Assembly: GCF_019352175.1 (NCBI RefSeq)
Contig: NZ_JACBYI010000027.1
Location: forward strand, 25,600-89,599
Reading direction: 5' to 3'
DNA: 64,000 bases
From: Paenibacillus sp. S150
GTDB lineage: Bacteria; Bacillota; Bacilli; Paenibacillales; Paenibacillaceae
Within the stretch, counting starts at the first letter, position 1; the number at the start of each line of letters is the position of its first letter. The notes beneath the pieces were generated by a model, which worked only from the letters and a program-made list of their open reading frames with translations, was not told where the DNA came from and made no database searches. Shown here in pieces: positions 26,902 to 35,474 of this stretch. The translations under genes and the position numbers were made by a program.

Positions 26902-27142
26902 AATGGCTGCCCTTTGGATGAATGGTTCAAGTTCATCTTATGTAGGCGTATTCCTCTGTAAGGGGGCGAACCGGCTGGATTAGGTATCCTATTTCCCGCT
27001 ACACTTGCGAAAAAGCGGCTGGGGGAAAATGAAGTGACCTTTTCCACTTGTCTTCCCGCCTGGCTTCAGCAGCCAGCCTTACACCTGAAATGCAAACAGC
27101 TGCGCTGCCCGGTTAAGGACGGCGAAGCCGTTTCCACTTGAA

Positions 27143-27467
27143 AGATAAGAATGTATAGGTTTTGGGGGAAGCGAAGCTTATCCGTTATTTCACAGCTGCG
27201 CTGTATATGGCCAAGCAAACTGCGCTATTGCGCGTTGGCCGCAGCGGGCAGGCAGAGGGAATCAGAGGCAGAAATACCTTTGAATTCGCCCGAAGCCGGC
27301 TGGACGGTGGAATCAGCGCGAAATGATTCTTCTCCTCCCCACTGAAATGGCAGCATTCTTATATAGGACGCCGATAGGCGTCTTTCTTAAAATATAAGAC
27401 ACCCATACTGCTGTGCGGCATCACTGAGGAATGAAATATCGCTGCGGCCGCGTGATTAGAGGGCAGA
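27143..27467. other. Non-coding stretch within the repeat field
   Basis: Mixed sequence with a short inverted repeat (GGACGCCGATAGGCGTC, 27368-27384). No gene with a ribosome site and no second copy in this window was found. Confidence 0.4.
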
Positions 27468-27659
27468 ATTTATATGTTTCACACTATCAATTATCCTTCT
27501 ATTTTTGGAGAAACGGGTGCCACCTCTTTCAGAGGACGGAGCAGCCGTTTCTTCTTAAAAAAATAAGAATGTATATGTTTCACGCTATAAATTAGCCTTA
27601 TCTTTCTCGCTGAAACGGATACCGTCCTTAATAAGGACGGAGCAGCCGTTTCCACTTGA
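27468..27659 (+). repeat. Two tandem copies of module A
   Basis: 27468-27556 is a divergent copy (ATATGTTTCACACTATCAAT, then a GAAACGGGTGCC...GCAGCCGTTTC hairpin). 27562-27659 is a close copy (GTATATGTTTCACGCTATAA, CCGTCCTTAATAAGGACGG). The tandem arrangement is unique in the window. A weak hairpin with seven T follows at about 27672-27707. Confidence 0.8.
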
Positions 27660-27814
27660 TGAATCAAATCTGAGCCAAAGCTTCACTTTGTGGGGCTTTT
27701 TTTCATATGAATAAGAAGGCCTATATGAACTTTTTGTTTGGGCATGAACGGCAGGCAGACTGGGGCAATAACCGGTAATGCCAACAACGCGCAGCCCGGG
27801 TTCGTGAAAAGCCA

Positions 27815-27843
27815 TTTACATTTTTCATTGTGCAGATTATAAT
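27815..27843 (+). promoter_or_regulatory. mntH promoter
   Basis: TTTACA (27815-27820) and TATAAT (27838-27843) are spaced by 17 bases. Confidence 0.75.
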
Positions 27844-27854
27844 AAAACTAAATT

Positions 27855-27876
27855 AAAGTTGCATCAGGGAAACTTT
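27855..27876 (+). promoter_or_regulatory. Candidate MntR operator
   Basis: AAAGTTGCATCAGGGAAACT plus TT is an imperfect inverted repeat. It closely resembles the MntR boxes upstream of Bacillus mntA/mntH (TTGCATNAGGGAAA-type). It sits just downstream of the -10 box, where a manganese-loaded repressor would block transcription. Confidence 0.65.
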
Positions 27877-27920
27877 CGTGTGTGTAGACAACTTTTTCCG
27901 GGCAAGAGGAGGGATTGAAA

Positions 27921-29216
27921 ATGATGGAGCAAAGTGTAGCAGAAACACCTCCAATGATTCATAATCATAAAAATAAGCTCTCCGCACAAGCTGTACTGAA
28001 CGGGGATGTCAAAGGCCTGAAGAGGCTGCTTCCTTTCCTGGGACCGGCTTTTATCGCTTCCGTAGCGTATCTGGACCCCGGAAATTTCGCCACTAATATC
28101 ACAGCAGGCTCCAAATATGGTTATCTGCTGCTGTGGGTGATATTTGCGTCAAATCTGATGGCTGTTCTTATCCAGTCGTTATCTGCCAAGCTGGGGATTG
28201 CCACCGGCAAAAATCTGCCCGAGGTGGCGCGGGAGCGGTTCCCGAAGGGCGTATCGATTTTCCTGTGGATTCAAAGTGAACTGGTCATTATCGCTACCGA
28301 TCTGGCAGAATTTATTGGGGCAGCACTTGGACTTTATCTATTGTTTGGCATTCCGATGCTGCCTGCCGCGCTGATTACCGCTGTCGGTTCCTTCGCCATT
28401 CTTGAACTGCAGCGTCGCGGCTACCGTACGCTTGAGGCTGGAATTGCCGGCATGGTCATGATTGTCGTTCTGGCCTTTGCGTTCCAGGTGGTGATGGCGA
28501 AGCCGGATGCCGGGGCAGTTGCTGCCGGAATATTCACTCCGCAGTTTCAAGGTGTAGACAGTGTGCTGCTGGCAGCGGGAATACTCGGCGCAACGGTAAT
28601 GCCGCATGCGATTTATCTGCATTCCTCGCTGACCCAGAGCCGTGTGGTCGGAATCGATGACAGGGAGAAAAAACAGATTTTCAAGCTGGAGTTCATCGAT
28701 ATTCTGATTGCAATGCTGATTGCCGGTGCGGTCAACATGGCGATGGTGGTTGTGGCCGCTGCGCTATTTTTCAAAAATGGCCTTGTGGTCGAGGATTTGG
28801 ATATTGCCTTTGAGCAGTTCCGCCATTTGGCAGGACCGGTCACAGCCGTTTCCTTCGGCTTGGGCTTGCTGATTGCGGGACTGTCAAGCTCATCGGTGGG
28901 GACGATGGCGGGCGATGTGGTCATGCAGGGCTTCATCAAGAAAAGAATCAATCTCTACCTCCGGCGGGCGATTACGATTATTCCTCCGCTGACGATTATC
29001 GCCTTTGGCATTAACGCTACAAGCGCTTTGGTCATGAGCCAGGTGGTGCTGTCGTTCGGGATTGCTTTTGCCTTGATTCCGCTGGTGATCTTCACCAGTG
29101 ACCGCAAAATCATGAACGGGCTGGTCAACCGCCGGATCACCACGGTGCTGGGCTGGATTATCTCGGCGCTGGTTGTATCGCTGAACTTGTTTCTTGTGGT
29201 TGAGCTGTTCGTGTAA
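27921..29216 (+). CDS. mntH: Nramp-family Mn2+ transporter MntH
   Basis: The 431-residue protein has 11 hydrophobic helices. The metal-binding helix 1 motif DPGNFATNI is near residue 53 and the helix 6 motif MPHAIYLHSS near residue 230; both are diagnostic for Nramp. It imports Mn2+ (and Fe2+) with protons. The start at 27921 follows GAGGAGGG with a spacing of 7; a TTG two codons upstream is too close to that site. The MntR-like box in the leader points to repression by manganese. It is a single-gene unit. Confidence 0.95.
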   Translation: MMEQSVAETPPMIHNHKNKLSAQAVLNGDVKGLKRLLPFLGPAFIASVAYLDPGNFATNITAGSKYGYLLLWVIFASNLMAVLIQSLSAKLGIATGKNLPEVARERFPKGVSIFLWIQSELVIIATDLAEFIGAALGLYLLFGIPMLPAALITAVGSFAILELQRRGYRTLEAGIAGMVMIVVLAFAFQVVMAKPDAGAVAAGIFTPQFQGVDSVLLAAGILGATVMPHAIYLHSSLTQSRVVGIDDREKKQIFKLEFIDILIAMLIAGAVNMAMVVVAAALFFKNGLVVEDLDIAFEQFRHLAGPVTAVSFGLGLLIAGLSSSSVGTMAGDVVMQGFIKKRINLYLRRAITIIPPLTIIAFGINATSALVMSQVVLSFGIAFALIPLVIFTSDRKIMNGLVNRRITTVLGWIISALVVSLNLFLVVELFV

Positions 29217-29232
29217 GGTTAATCAATATAAA

Positions 29233-29340
29233 CCTGAATTTCGAAAGCAATCATTCCTAAAAAAATAAAAAAGGCTCCAATCTTCGGCAGCATGATGTTT
29301 GTCCGTGAACAACATCACCCAAAGAGAGGAGTCCTTTTTA
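29233..29340 (+). mobile_element. Solo terminal repeat of the MITE family, possible IS remnant
   Basis: CCTGAATTTCGAAAG (29233-29247) is identical to the MITE end. It is preceded by ATAAA, the reverse complement of the TTTAT target. Beyond it the sequence differs from the MITE. It leads to AGAGGAG and a GTG-started frame at 29342 (first residues MKIKSGPDFPLVQPTN) that soon runs into the lacI leader. This is what the left end of the autonomous parent element would look like after loss of its body. No opposite terminal repeat is seen. Confidence 0.5.
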
Positions 29341-29412
29341 AGTGAAGATAAAATCAGGACCTGATTTTCCCCTGGTTCAGCCAACAAACGTCGGAGGAAA
29401 GCATCGATCTAA

Positions 29413-29428
29413 GTGTAACCCGTTTCAT
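29413..29428 (+). promoter_or_regulatory. Operator-like site upstream of the LacI regulator
   Basis: GTGTAACCCGTTTCAT is a variant of the ATGAAA-N4-TTTCAT palindromes found downstream at 30574 and 30650. It lies 56 bases before the regulator's start, which suggests autoregulation. Confidence 0.5.
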
Positions 29429-29483
29429 AAAAAACGATCTTCTGGTATTATGAAAGATAATTACAGAACAAGGAAGGTTACAA

Positions 29484-30542
29484 ATGAAGCAAACCATTAC
29501 AATATACGACATAGCAAAGGAAGCCAATGTTTCCGTTGCCACTGTTTCCCGAGTACTCAACGATACCGCTCCCGTAAAAAGAAGCACCCGGGAAATCATT
29601 ATGGCTGTTATTGAAAAGCATCAGTTCCAGCCCAATGCTCTGGCAAGGAGTCTTCTGAAAAAAGAGACCGGCACAATTGCCATGATTTTACCTGATATTA
29701 CGAACCCTTTTTTTCCGGAGGTATTCTGGGGAGCGGAGAATGTAGCCCGGGAAAAAGGATACACCTTCTTTCTGTGCAACACGGCAGGGCAATACAAACG
29801 TGAGTCCGAGTATCTGGGCATCCTCCGGGAGAAGAGAGTGGACGGGATTATTTTTCTGGGCGGAAGAATTAATCTGACTCAGTGCCCTCCAGAGCTGTCT
29901 CAGGAGGTTATTGAGCTGTCAAGGCATGTCCCGATTGTGCTTGTCAACGGCAATTTGCCGAAAAGCGGCCTGCACCGCATATATACGGATGAAGCCGAAG
30001 GTGCGGCGCTGGCCACCCAGCATTTGCTTGATCTGGGGCATACGGATATTGGTTTCATTGGGGGAATGGAGGATACGTCAACAACGCAGGTCAAGATTAA
30101 AGCCGTGCGCGGCAAGCTAAAGGAGTATGGACTCAAGCTCCGTAATGAGTGGCTTAAGCCTGGCGAATTCTCCGTACAGGGCGGCAGAGAGCTGATGAAT
30201 AGACTTCTGGAAGAGGAGCATCGGCCAACAGCTGTACTATGCGTGAATGACTTCACAGCAATCGGAGCGGTTAAGGCGACAATTGAACACGGATTGCGTA
30301 TTCCCGAAGATATTTCCATCGTTGGATTCGATGATTCACCGCTCTCGACGGCGGTTATTCCGGAGCTGACAACGGTTTCACAGAACACAAATGAGCTTGG
30401 CGAACTGGCAGTAGATACATTGCACAGGATCATTAACGGCAAGACGCCCAGGAAGCAAATCGTCCTGAAACCACAGCTGATTGTCCGGAAAAGCACGGGC
30501 CAAACTCCAATAAGTCCTTTGCAAATCAGTGTTGACAGTTAA
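29484..30542 (+). CDS. LacI-family transcriptional regulator
   Basis: The 352-residue protein has an N-terminal LacI helix-turn-helix (ITIYDIAKEANVSVATVSRV, residues 5-24), a hinge with PNALARSL, and a periplasmic-binding-protein-like sugar domain (about 62-340; MILPDITNPFFPEVF, GFIGG, VGFDDSPLSTAVIPELTTV). The ribosome site AAGGAAGG is eight bases before the ATG. It is followed by a sugar ABC importer and two glycosidases. Related palindromes occur before this gene and before the importer, so it is very probably the local repressor. The inducer is likely an oligosaccharide released by the GH30/GH5 enzymes. Confidence 0.94.
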   Translation: MKQTITIYDIAKEANVSVATVSRVLNDTAPVKRSTREIIMAVIEKHQFQPNALARSLLKKETGTIAMILPDITNPFFPEVFWGAENVAREKGYTFFLCNTAGQYKRESEYLGILREKRVDGIIFLGGRINLTQCPPELSQEVIELSRHVPIVLVNGNLPKSGLHRIYTDEAEGAALATQHLLDLGHTDIGFIGGMEDTSTTQVKIKAVRGKLKEYGLKLRNEWLKPGEFSVQGGRELMNRLLEEEHRPTAVLCVNDFTAIGAVKATIEHGLRIPEDISIVGFDDSPLSTAVIPELTTVSQNTNELGELAVDTLHRIINGKTPRKQIVLKPQLIVRKSTGQTPISPLQISVDS

Positions 30543-30560
30543 AGTAGAGGGATTTATAAT
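30532..30560 (+). promoter_or_regulatory. Consensus sigma-A promoter
   Basis: TTGACA and TATAAT are separated by exactly 17 bases. The -35 box overlaps the last codons of the LacI gene. The first operator begins 13 bases after the -10 box. Confidence 0.8.
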
Positions 30561-30573
30561 AAATTTGCAGTCA

Positions 30574-30589
30574 ATGAAACCCCTTTCAT
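30574..30589 (+). promoter_or_regulatory. LacI-type operator O1
   Basis: ATGAAACCCCTTTCAT has perfect 6-bp arms (ATGAAA/TTTCAT). Its position at the start of the transcript fits repression of the promoter at 30532. Confidence 0.65.
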
Positions 30590-30612
30590 AAAACGCATGA
30601 CTGAGCTAAAAA

Positions 30613-30642
30613 CACCCGTTTCCACTGCGGGTATTCTTTTTT
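30613..30642 (+). terminator. Hairpin terminator between operators
   Basis: ACCCG and CGGGT form a short stem with a 9-base loop followed by ATTCTTTTTT. It lies downstream of the promoter at 30532 and upstream of the binding-protein gene, so it would either end lacI transcripts or attenuate the importer operon. Confidence 0.6.
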
Positions 30643-30649
30643 AGCATTA

Positions 30650-30679
30650 ATGAAACCCGTTACATGAAATGCGTTTCAT
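30650..30679 (+). promoter_or_regulatory. Overlapping LacI-type operators O2 and O3
   Basis: ATGAAACCCGTTACAT (30650-30665) overlaps by two bases with ATGAAATGCGTTTCAT (30664-30679). The second has perfect ATGAAA/TTTCAT arms. With O1 they form a cluster typical of looped or cooperative LacI-family repression. CcpA could also recognise such sites. Confidence 0.6.
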
Positions 30680-30730
30680 AATTAGGCTGCAAGCAAAACA
30701 TCTTCTAAATTAAAAGGGAGGTTGAAGACA

Positions 30731-32011
30731 ATTAGAAACAGACTGGGCATGTTCATGGCGGTCTTGCTGCTGCTGGCAGGTGTTCTATCCGGATGCGGCG
30801 GAGGAACTAACGCTGAAGCCGGAAGCGGAACTGCAGTTTCCGACAAAAAAGTGGATCTGACATTAACCATGTGGGGCTCCGAGGATGACAAGAAAGTCAT
30901 GCAGCAACGGCTGGAAATTGTGAATAAGACGTATCCGAATATACATGTCAACTTGCTGCTGGTTGCCGGTGACTATGATCAGAAAGTGCAGACAATGATC
31001 GCCGGGGGCACTCCGCCGGATATCATGATGATTGCCGAGAACTATCAGGTGTACGCCAGCAAGAACCAGATTATTCCCTTGGACGATCTGATTGCGGCAA
31101 ACAATGTAGATATGAATGAAAGATACAGCGAAGACATTGGCAATATCATGAAATACGGCGGCAAGTATTACGGCATGCTGGATCGCGCAGGTGCAATGGT
31201 CTTGTTCTATAACAAAGATATGTTCGACAAAGCCGGAGTTGCCTATCCGGCCAAGGACTGGACGCAGAAGGAGCTTCTTGATGCCGCTCAGAAGCTGACG
31301 GTAAAAGAAGACGGCAAAACCGTGCAGTGGGGCTACTATCCGGGTTCCTGGTGGCCTCAGTGGATGCAACTGGTGTATCAGAACGGCGGATCGCTGTTTG
31401 ATGCCAATAACAGCCCTACCTTTGATACGCCCGAGGTTAGGAATGCTCTTCAGCTGCTTAACGATATGAGCTTTAAGTACGGCACTTCTCCGACACCGCC
31501 GGAAATTGCAGATTTGGGAAATATCGGCGCAGACCCGCTGTTTGCCCAAGGTAAGATTGCCATGGAGACTACAGGTTTTTGGAATATTGGTTCCTTGTCC
31601 AAGGTTGAAGGCATTAACTGGGATATCTCGCCAGTCTGGGGACAAACGAATGCTTTCTTTAACGGACTGACCATTACCAAAAGCTCCAAGCACCAGGAAG
31701 AAGCCTTTAAGATCATTGAAGCTTTGACTACTTTGGAAGCGCAAACACCGATTATTGAAAGCGGCCAGGACGCTCCGGCCACCAAAGCTGCACTTTCCAG
31801 CGACGCTTTCCTGAATGCGGAGTACGGAGGCAAAAAAATTAACATGAATGCCTTCGCAGATTCCAGGCTGTATGATCAACCGCTCAACCCGAAATGGAAC
31901 GAGATGATGAAAGTAATTGACGACAAGCTCGGTGTCTACTTCAACAATAAGGCAACGCTTGATGACACAGTGAAGCAAATCCAAGAAGGACTGGATAAAC
32001 TCTATAAATAG
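30731..32011 (+). CDS. Sugar ABC transporter substrate-binding lipoprotein (possible ATT start)
   Basis: The protein is about 426 residues. A lipoprotein signal (IRNRLGMFMAVLLLLAGVL, then SGCGG with the lipid Cys near residue 23) precedes an extracellular solute-binding family 1 domain that binds oligosaccharides. GGGAGG ends at 30720. A TTG at 30722 is too close to it, and the first ATGs (30749, 30755) would remove the positively charged start of the signal peptide. ATT at 30731 has ideal spacing (10 bases), so a rare ATT initiation codon is the best reading. Alternatively translation starts at 30749 from a weak site. It is the first gene of an operon with two permeases and two glycosidases. 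Confidence 0.85.
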   Translation: MRNRLGMFMAVLLLLAGVLSGCGGGTNAEAGSGTAVSDKKVDLTLTMWGSEDDKKVMQQRLEIVNKTYPNIHVNLLLVAGDYDQKVQTMIAGGTPPDIMMIAENYQVYASKNQIIPLDDLIAANNVDMNERYSEDIGNIMKYGGKYYGMLDRAGAMVLFYNKDMFDKAGVAYPAKDWTQKELLDAAQKLTVKEDGKTVQWGYYPGSWWPQWMQLVYQNGGSLFDANNSPTFDTPEVRNALQLLNDMSFKYGTSPTPPEIADLGNIGADPLFAQGKIAMETTGFWNIGSLSKVEGINWDISPVWGQTNAFFNGLTITKSSKHQEEAFKIIEALTTLEAQTPIIESGQDAPATKAALSSDAFLNAEYGGKKINMNAFADSRLYDQPLNPKWNEMMKVIDDKLGVYFNNKATLDDTVKQIQEGLDKLYK

Positions 32012-32139
32012 AGAAGCGGCATTCAGTTAATAGTCAGAGGATGCAGGGATTGGCTGATTTGGGCTGGTCCCCGTCCCTTTCATGCATGTTGTTACATACA
32101 AGTCATTTGGATGGGAGTAAATGCGGAGGTGATGATTCT

Positions 32140-33027
32140 GTGAAAAAGAAAGAGGGCATCTGGTTTTATTTTTTTATTTCACCATGGCTGACTGGATTTC
32201 TCGGCCTCACAATCGGGCCGATTCTGTTCTCAATCTATATGAGCTTTACAGACTGGGATATGTTCCTGTCTCCACATTTTATCGGGTTCGCAAATTATGC
32301 CACACTGCTTACGGATGATCCGGTTTTTTGGAAATCTGTGGGCAACACCTTTTATTATGCACTGATTGCAGTTCCGCTGGGGATGTGCATTTCGCTCTGG
32401 ATCGCCTACTACCTGAACAAGAAGCTGAAGGGGATAACCTTCTTCCGGGTGCTCTATTATTTGCCTTCCGTTGTTCCGGTGGTTGCCAGTTCCCTGTTGT
32501 TCATCCAATTATTTGCACCGACCGAAGGTTTGATCAATCAGGCACTGTCTTTTATCGGTATTCAGGGGCCGCAATGGCTGCTTGATGCCCAATGGGTGAA
32601 GCTCTCGCTGGTCATTATGTCTCTATGGGGCGTCGGAGGCGGCGTGGTCTTGTTGCTGGCCGGGATGAAGGGGATTCCGCCGGAACTGTACGAGGCTTCT
32701 TCCATTGACGGTGCATCCAGCGGCCAAAGCTTTTTCAACATTACATTTCCCATGCTCACTCCGGTCATTTTCTTCAACCTCGTTACCGGCATCATCGGAG
32801 CGCTCCAGACTTTTGCCCAGGTATTTATCGTTACGGCTGGGGGACCGGACAACGCCAGCCAGATGGTCGTGCCTTATCTGTTCCAGAATGCGTTCCAGTT
32901 CTACAAGATGGGCTACGCCTCTGCTATCGCATGGATTCTGTTCATTATTATTCTTGCGCTGACACTGATCGTGTTCCGTTCATCGGCCTTATGGGTGCAC
33001 TACGAGGAGGGAAAAGAAAATGGCTAG
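32140..33027 (+). CDS. Sugar ABC transporter permease 1 (MalF-type)
   Basis: The 295-residue protein has six membrane helices and the EAA loop (ELYEASSIDGASSGQSFFNI) near residue 188, which contacts the ATPase. The start is a GTG at 32140 after GGAGGTGAT; the longer upstream frame has no site. It overlaps the next permease by 8 bases. No ATPase gene is in the operon, so a shared MsmX-type ATPase encoded elsewhere is expected, as is usual for family 1 sugar importers in Bacilli. Confidence 0.92.
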   Translation: MKKKEGIWFYFFISPWLTGFLGLTIGPILFSIYMSFTDWDMFLSPHFIGFANYATLLTDDPVFWKSVGNTFYYALIAVPLGMCISLWIAYYLNKKLKGITFFRVLYYLPSVVPVVASSLLFIQLFAPTEGLINQALSFIGIQGPQWLLDAQWVKLSLVIMSLWGVGGGVVLLLAGMKGIPPELYEASSIDGASSGQSFFNITFPMLTPVIFFNLVTGIIGALQTFAQVFIVTAGGPDNASQMVVPYLFQNAFQFYKMGYASAIAWILFIIILALTLIVFRSSALWVHYEEGKENG

Positions 33028-33865
33028 AATGTCCTGCCTGGAGAAAAGCGTATCCTATGTCATTTTGTGTGCGGTGGGCATTCTGCTGTTCGCTCCATTT
33101 GTCTACATGATTTCTATCGCGCTTGCCAGTGATTCCACTACGGTCAAGGTTGCCTTCACCTTGATCCCGCGGGAATTTGCCATCAGTAACTTTACAAATG
33201 TATTTACTGATTATCATTTGGGAACCTATCTCAAAAACAGTATTATTATCACGGTCTGGACTGTGATCGGCTCAGTGGCTTCAGCTTCCTTCGTATCTTA
33301 CGGGTTCTCCCGGCTCAGAGCCAAGGGCAGCGGCCTTTTGTTTGTTGCACTGCTCAGCACCATGATGCTTCCCGGCGAAGTCACGATGGTGCCCCAGTTT
33401 ATCATTTACAGGGAGCTCGGCTGGGTGAACACATTCCTGCCGCTGATTGTGCCCAGTTTTTTTGCGGGAGCCTACAACGTCTTTTTGATCCGGCAGTTCA
33501 TCATGTCAATTCCGAAATCGCTGGATGAAGCAGCGATGATTGACGGAATGGGGCATCTCGGGATTTATTCAAAAATCATTCTGCCCATGACCTATCCCAT
33601 TCTATCAGCAATCGCAATTTTCTCGTTTTCCTATAACTGGGGTAACTTTATGGGACCGTTAATTTATATCAATGATCCGGAAAAAACGCCTTTGGCGCTT
33701 GGCGTACAGCTGATTAGTACGGCTTCGGGAGGACAGATGCCGCCATGGAATATGGTGATGGTCGCCTCGCTGTTTCTGACGATCCCGATGATTCTGGTAT
33801 ATATGCTGGGCCAGAGATTTGTATATGAAGCAAACATTAACGGGGGAAGCAGCGGCATTAAATAA
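33020..33865 (+). CDS. Sugar ABC transporter permease 2 (MalG-type)
   Basis: The 281-residue protein has six membrane helices and the EAA loop (SLDEAAMIDGMGHLGIYSKI) near residue 170. It starts inside the end of permease 1 after GAGGAGGG, so the pair is translationally coupled. With permease 1 it forms the membrane channel of the importer served by the upstream binding lipoprotein. Confidence 0.93.
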   Translation: MARMSCLEKSVSYVILCAVGILLFAPFVYMISIALASDSTTVKVAFTLIPREFAISNFTNVFTDYHLGTYLKNSIIITVWTVIGSVASASFVSYGFSRLRAKGSGLLFVALLSTMMLPGEVTMVPQFIIYRELGWVNTFLPLIVPSFFAGAYNVFLIRQFIMSIPKSLDEAAMIDGMGHLGIYSKIILPMTYPILSAIAIFSFSYNWGNFMGPLIYINDPEKTPLALGVQLISTASGGQMPPWNMVMVASLFLTIPMILVYMLGQRFVYEANINGGSSGIK

Positions 33866-33922
33866 AGGGAACGGGGTTCCCGGTGATGAACGTTGCCTTT
33901 GCCGCGAACAGGGGACCTGAAT

Positions 33923-35395
33923 ATGAAGAAAACTAAACGCCCAATAGTGTTAACAGGCTTCGTGCTGACCGCTGTTTTACTGGGAATATGGGGAGGAATT
34001 ATGGTGAATCACAAAGAGGACAAGGCTTTGCTACTGGATGAAACGGCTATTCATTTGACACCGGAAGAAGGATATGACGGCTTTGAGGGTTGGGGCACTT
34101 CACTGGTCTGGTGGACCAATATTCTGGGCCAATGGTCCGATACAGAAAGGCTGGATGAGGTGCTCGATTTGATATTTGACCGCGAACAGGGACTGGGTCT
34201 GAATATTGTCCGCTATAACATTGGCGGCGGAGAAGACCCGGGGATCGTGAACAATACACTGCGCCCGGGCGGTGACATTCCAGGCTTCCAGCCCTCGGAA
34301 AACAGCTGGGACTGGGAAGCGGATGCCGGCCAGCGCAAGGTGCTGCTCGGTGCGCTGGCGCGCGGGGTAAATATCGCCGAGGCCTTCTCCAATTCGCCTC
34401 CTTACTGGATGACGGTCAGCGGGTCGGTCACAGGAGCTGCGGACGGCGGGAATAACCTGAAGGAGGAGTATTATGATGCTTTTGCAGACTATCTGACCGA
34501 GGTTGTGAAAGAGTACAAAGAACGCTATGGGGTGACCTTCCGTACGCTTAACCCTCTGAATGAGCCAGCTTCCGGCTGGTGGAGGAAAGGGAACATTCAG
34601 GAAGGAAGCCACTTCAGCCTCGATAAGCAGATGGAAATCCTGCAGAAAGTGGCCAGCTCGCTGAAGTCCAAGGGACTCACGGCTACGGGGGTCAGCGCAC
34701 CGGACGAAAACAGCGTTGACGAAACGCTGGAAATGCTGGAAGGCTATGATGCGGATACAATTGAAAGCATTTCCCAGATTAACACCCATACCTACAATGG
34801 AAGCAGTCTTGCTGAAGTGCGTGACTTTGCGAAGGAGAACGGCAAACATCTTTGGATGTCCGAATTCGGTACTGGCGGCAGCGGGCCGCATGATCATCAG
34901 GATATGAGCAGCGTAATGGAACTGGCAGAGCGGATTATTTTCGACCTGCGGATGCTTCAGCCCGCTGCATGGGTATACTGGCAGGCAATCGAAGATGAGG
35001 GGGCGAACAACAATTGGGGCTTTATCCACTCCGATTTCTCCGGTGGGGAGAGCTATGAAATAACCAAGCAGTACTATGCCATGGCCAACTTCAGCCGCTT
35101 TATTCTTCCCGGGTCGCGGATTTTGCCTACCGATGACGGGCGCAGCGTTGCTGCCTACCTGGAAGAGAAACAGCAGCTGACTGTGGTCGTCCGCAATGAA
35201 CAGGCCGAGAAAGAGCTTATATATGACTTGACACCCTTCGAATTTGAGGTGTCAACCGCTAAAGTATACCGAACAACGGCAGCCGGCAATTTGAAGGAAG
35301 GCGAGGCTGAACTCCGGAGGAATGGAGTGAAGCTGACAGTTCCGCAGCAATCGATTACGACGCTTGTCATATCCGGAATCCAATTAAAGAAATAG
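33923..35395 (+). CDS. GH30-family glycosidase (beta-1,6-galactanase-like), membrane-anchored or secreted
   Basis: The 490-residue protein has an N-terminal hydrophobic helix (residues about 8-27) without a clear cleavage site. A TIM barrel follows with FEGWGTSLVWW near residue 54, the acid/base Glu214 in LNPLNEPASGWW, and nucleophile Glu314 in WMSEFGTG. A small beta domain closes the C-terminus (about 400-490). These are GH30 features; the W-rich N-terminal motif is like that of endo-beta-1,6-galactanases. The substrate could equally be a beta-1,6-glucan. It is in the LacI-regulated operon and probably makes the oligosaccharide that the importer takes up. The start at 33923 is the Met before KKTKRP. 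Confidence 0.85.
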   Translation: MKKTKRPIVLTGFVLTAVLLGIWGGIMVNHKEDKALLLDETAIHLTPEEGYDGFEGWGTSLVWWTNILGQWSDTERLDEVLDLIFDREQGLGLNIVRYNIGGGEDPGIVNNTLRPGGDIPGFQPSENSWDWEADAGQRKVLLGALARGVNIAEAFSNSPPYWMTVSGSVTGAADGGNNLKEEYYDAFADYLTEVVKEYKERYGVTFRTLNPLNEPASGWWRKGNIQEGSHFSLDKQMEILQKVASSLKSKGLTATGVSAPDENSVDETLEMLEGYDADTIESISQINTHTYNGSSLAEVRDFAKENGKHLWMSEFGTGGSGPHDHQDMSSVMELAERIIFDLRMLQPAAWVYWQAIEDEGANNNWGFIHSDFSGGESYEITKQYYAMANFSRFILPGSRILPTDDGRSVAAYLEEKQQLTVVVRNEQAEKELIYDLTPFEFEVSTAKVYRTTAAGNLKEGEAELRRNGVKLTVPQQSITTLVISGIQLKK

Positions 35396-35458
35396 GGATT
35401 ATGAGGTGGAGAAGCCCGCGGGACATACTCACTGCAATGCCTTTTTCCTTATCAAAGA

Positions 35459-35474
35459 ATGAAACCGCTTACTA
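35459..35474 (+). promoter_or_regulatory. Operator or cre-like half site before the GH5 gene
   Basis: ATGAAACCGCTTACTA shares the ATGAAACC half with the operators at 30574 and 30650 and matches 14 of 16 positions of the cre consensus. It lies about 180 bases before the GH5 start, so the gene may respond to the same LacI regulator or to CcpA. Confidence 0.4.

Larger units (their letters stand above)
26049..27142 (+). repeat. Repeat module C, copy 2, split by an IS200-like element
   Basis: The left part 26049-26230 matches the other module C copies. It is interrupted at 26231 and resumes at 26902 with AATGGCTGCCC. It then continues as in 47985-48199 (GGTTCAAGTTCATCTTA, GCGAAAAAGCGGCTGGGGG, CCTGGCTTCAGCAGCCAGCC) to a partial module A end at 27111-27140. 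Confidence 0.85.

Noticed and set aside
25180..27660. Possible CRISPR array or tandem repeat locus
   Set aside because: The repeats are long, modular and unevenly spaced, with no short identical repeats, no unique spacers of constant length and no cas genes.
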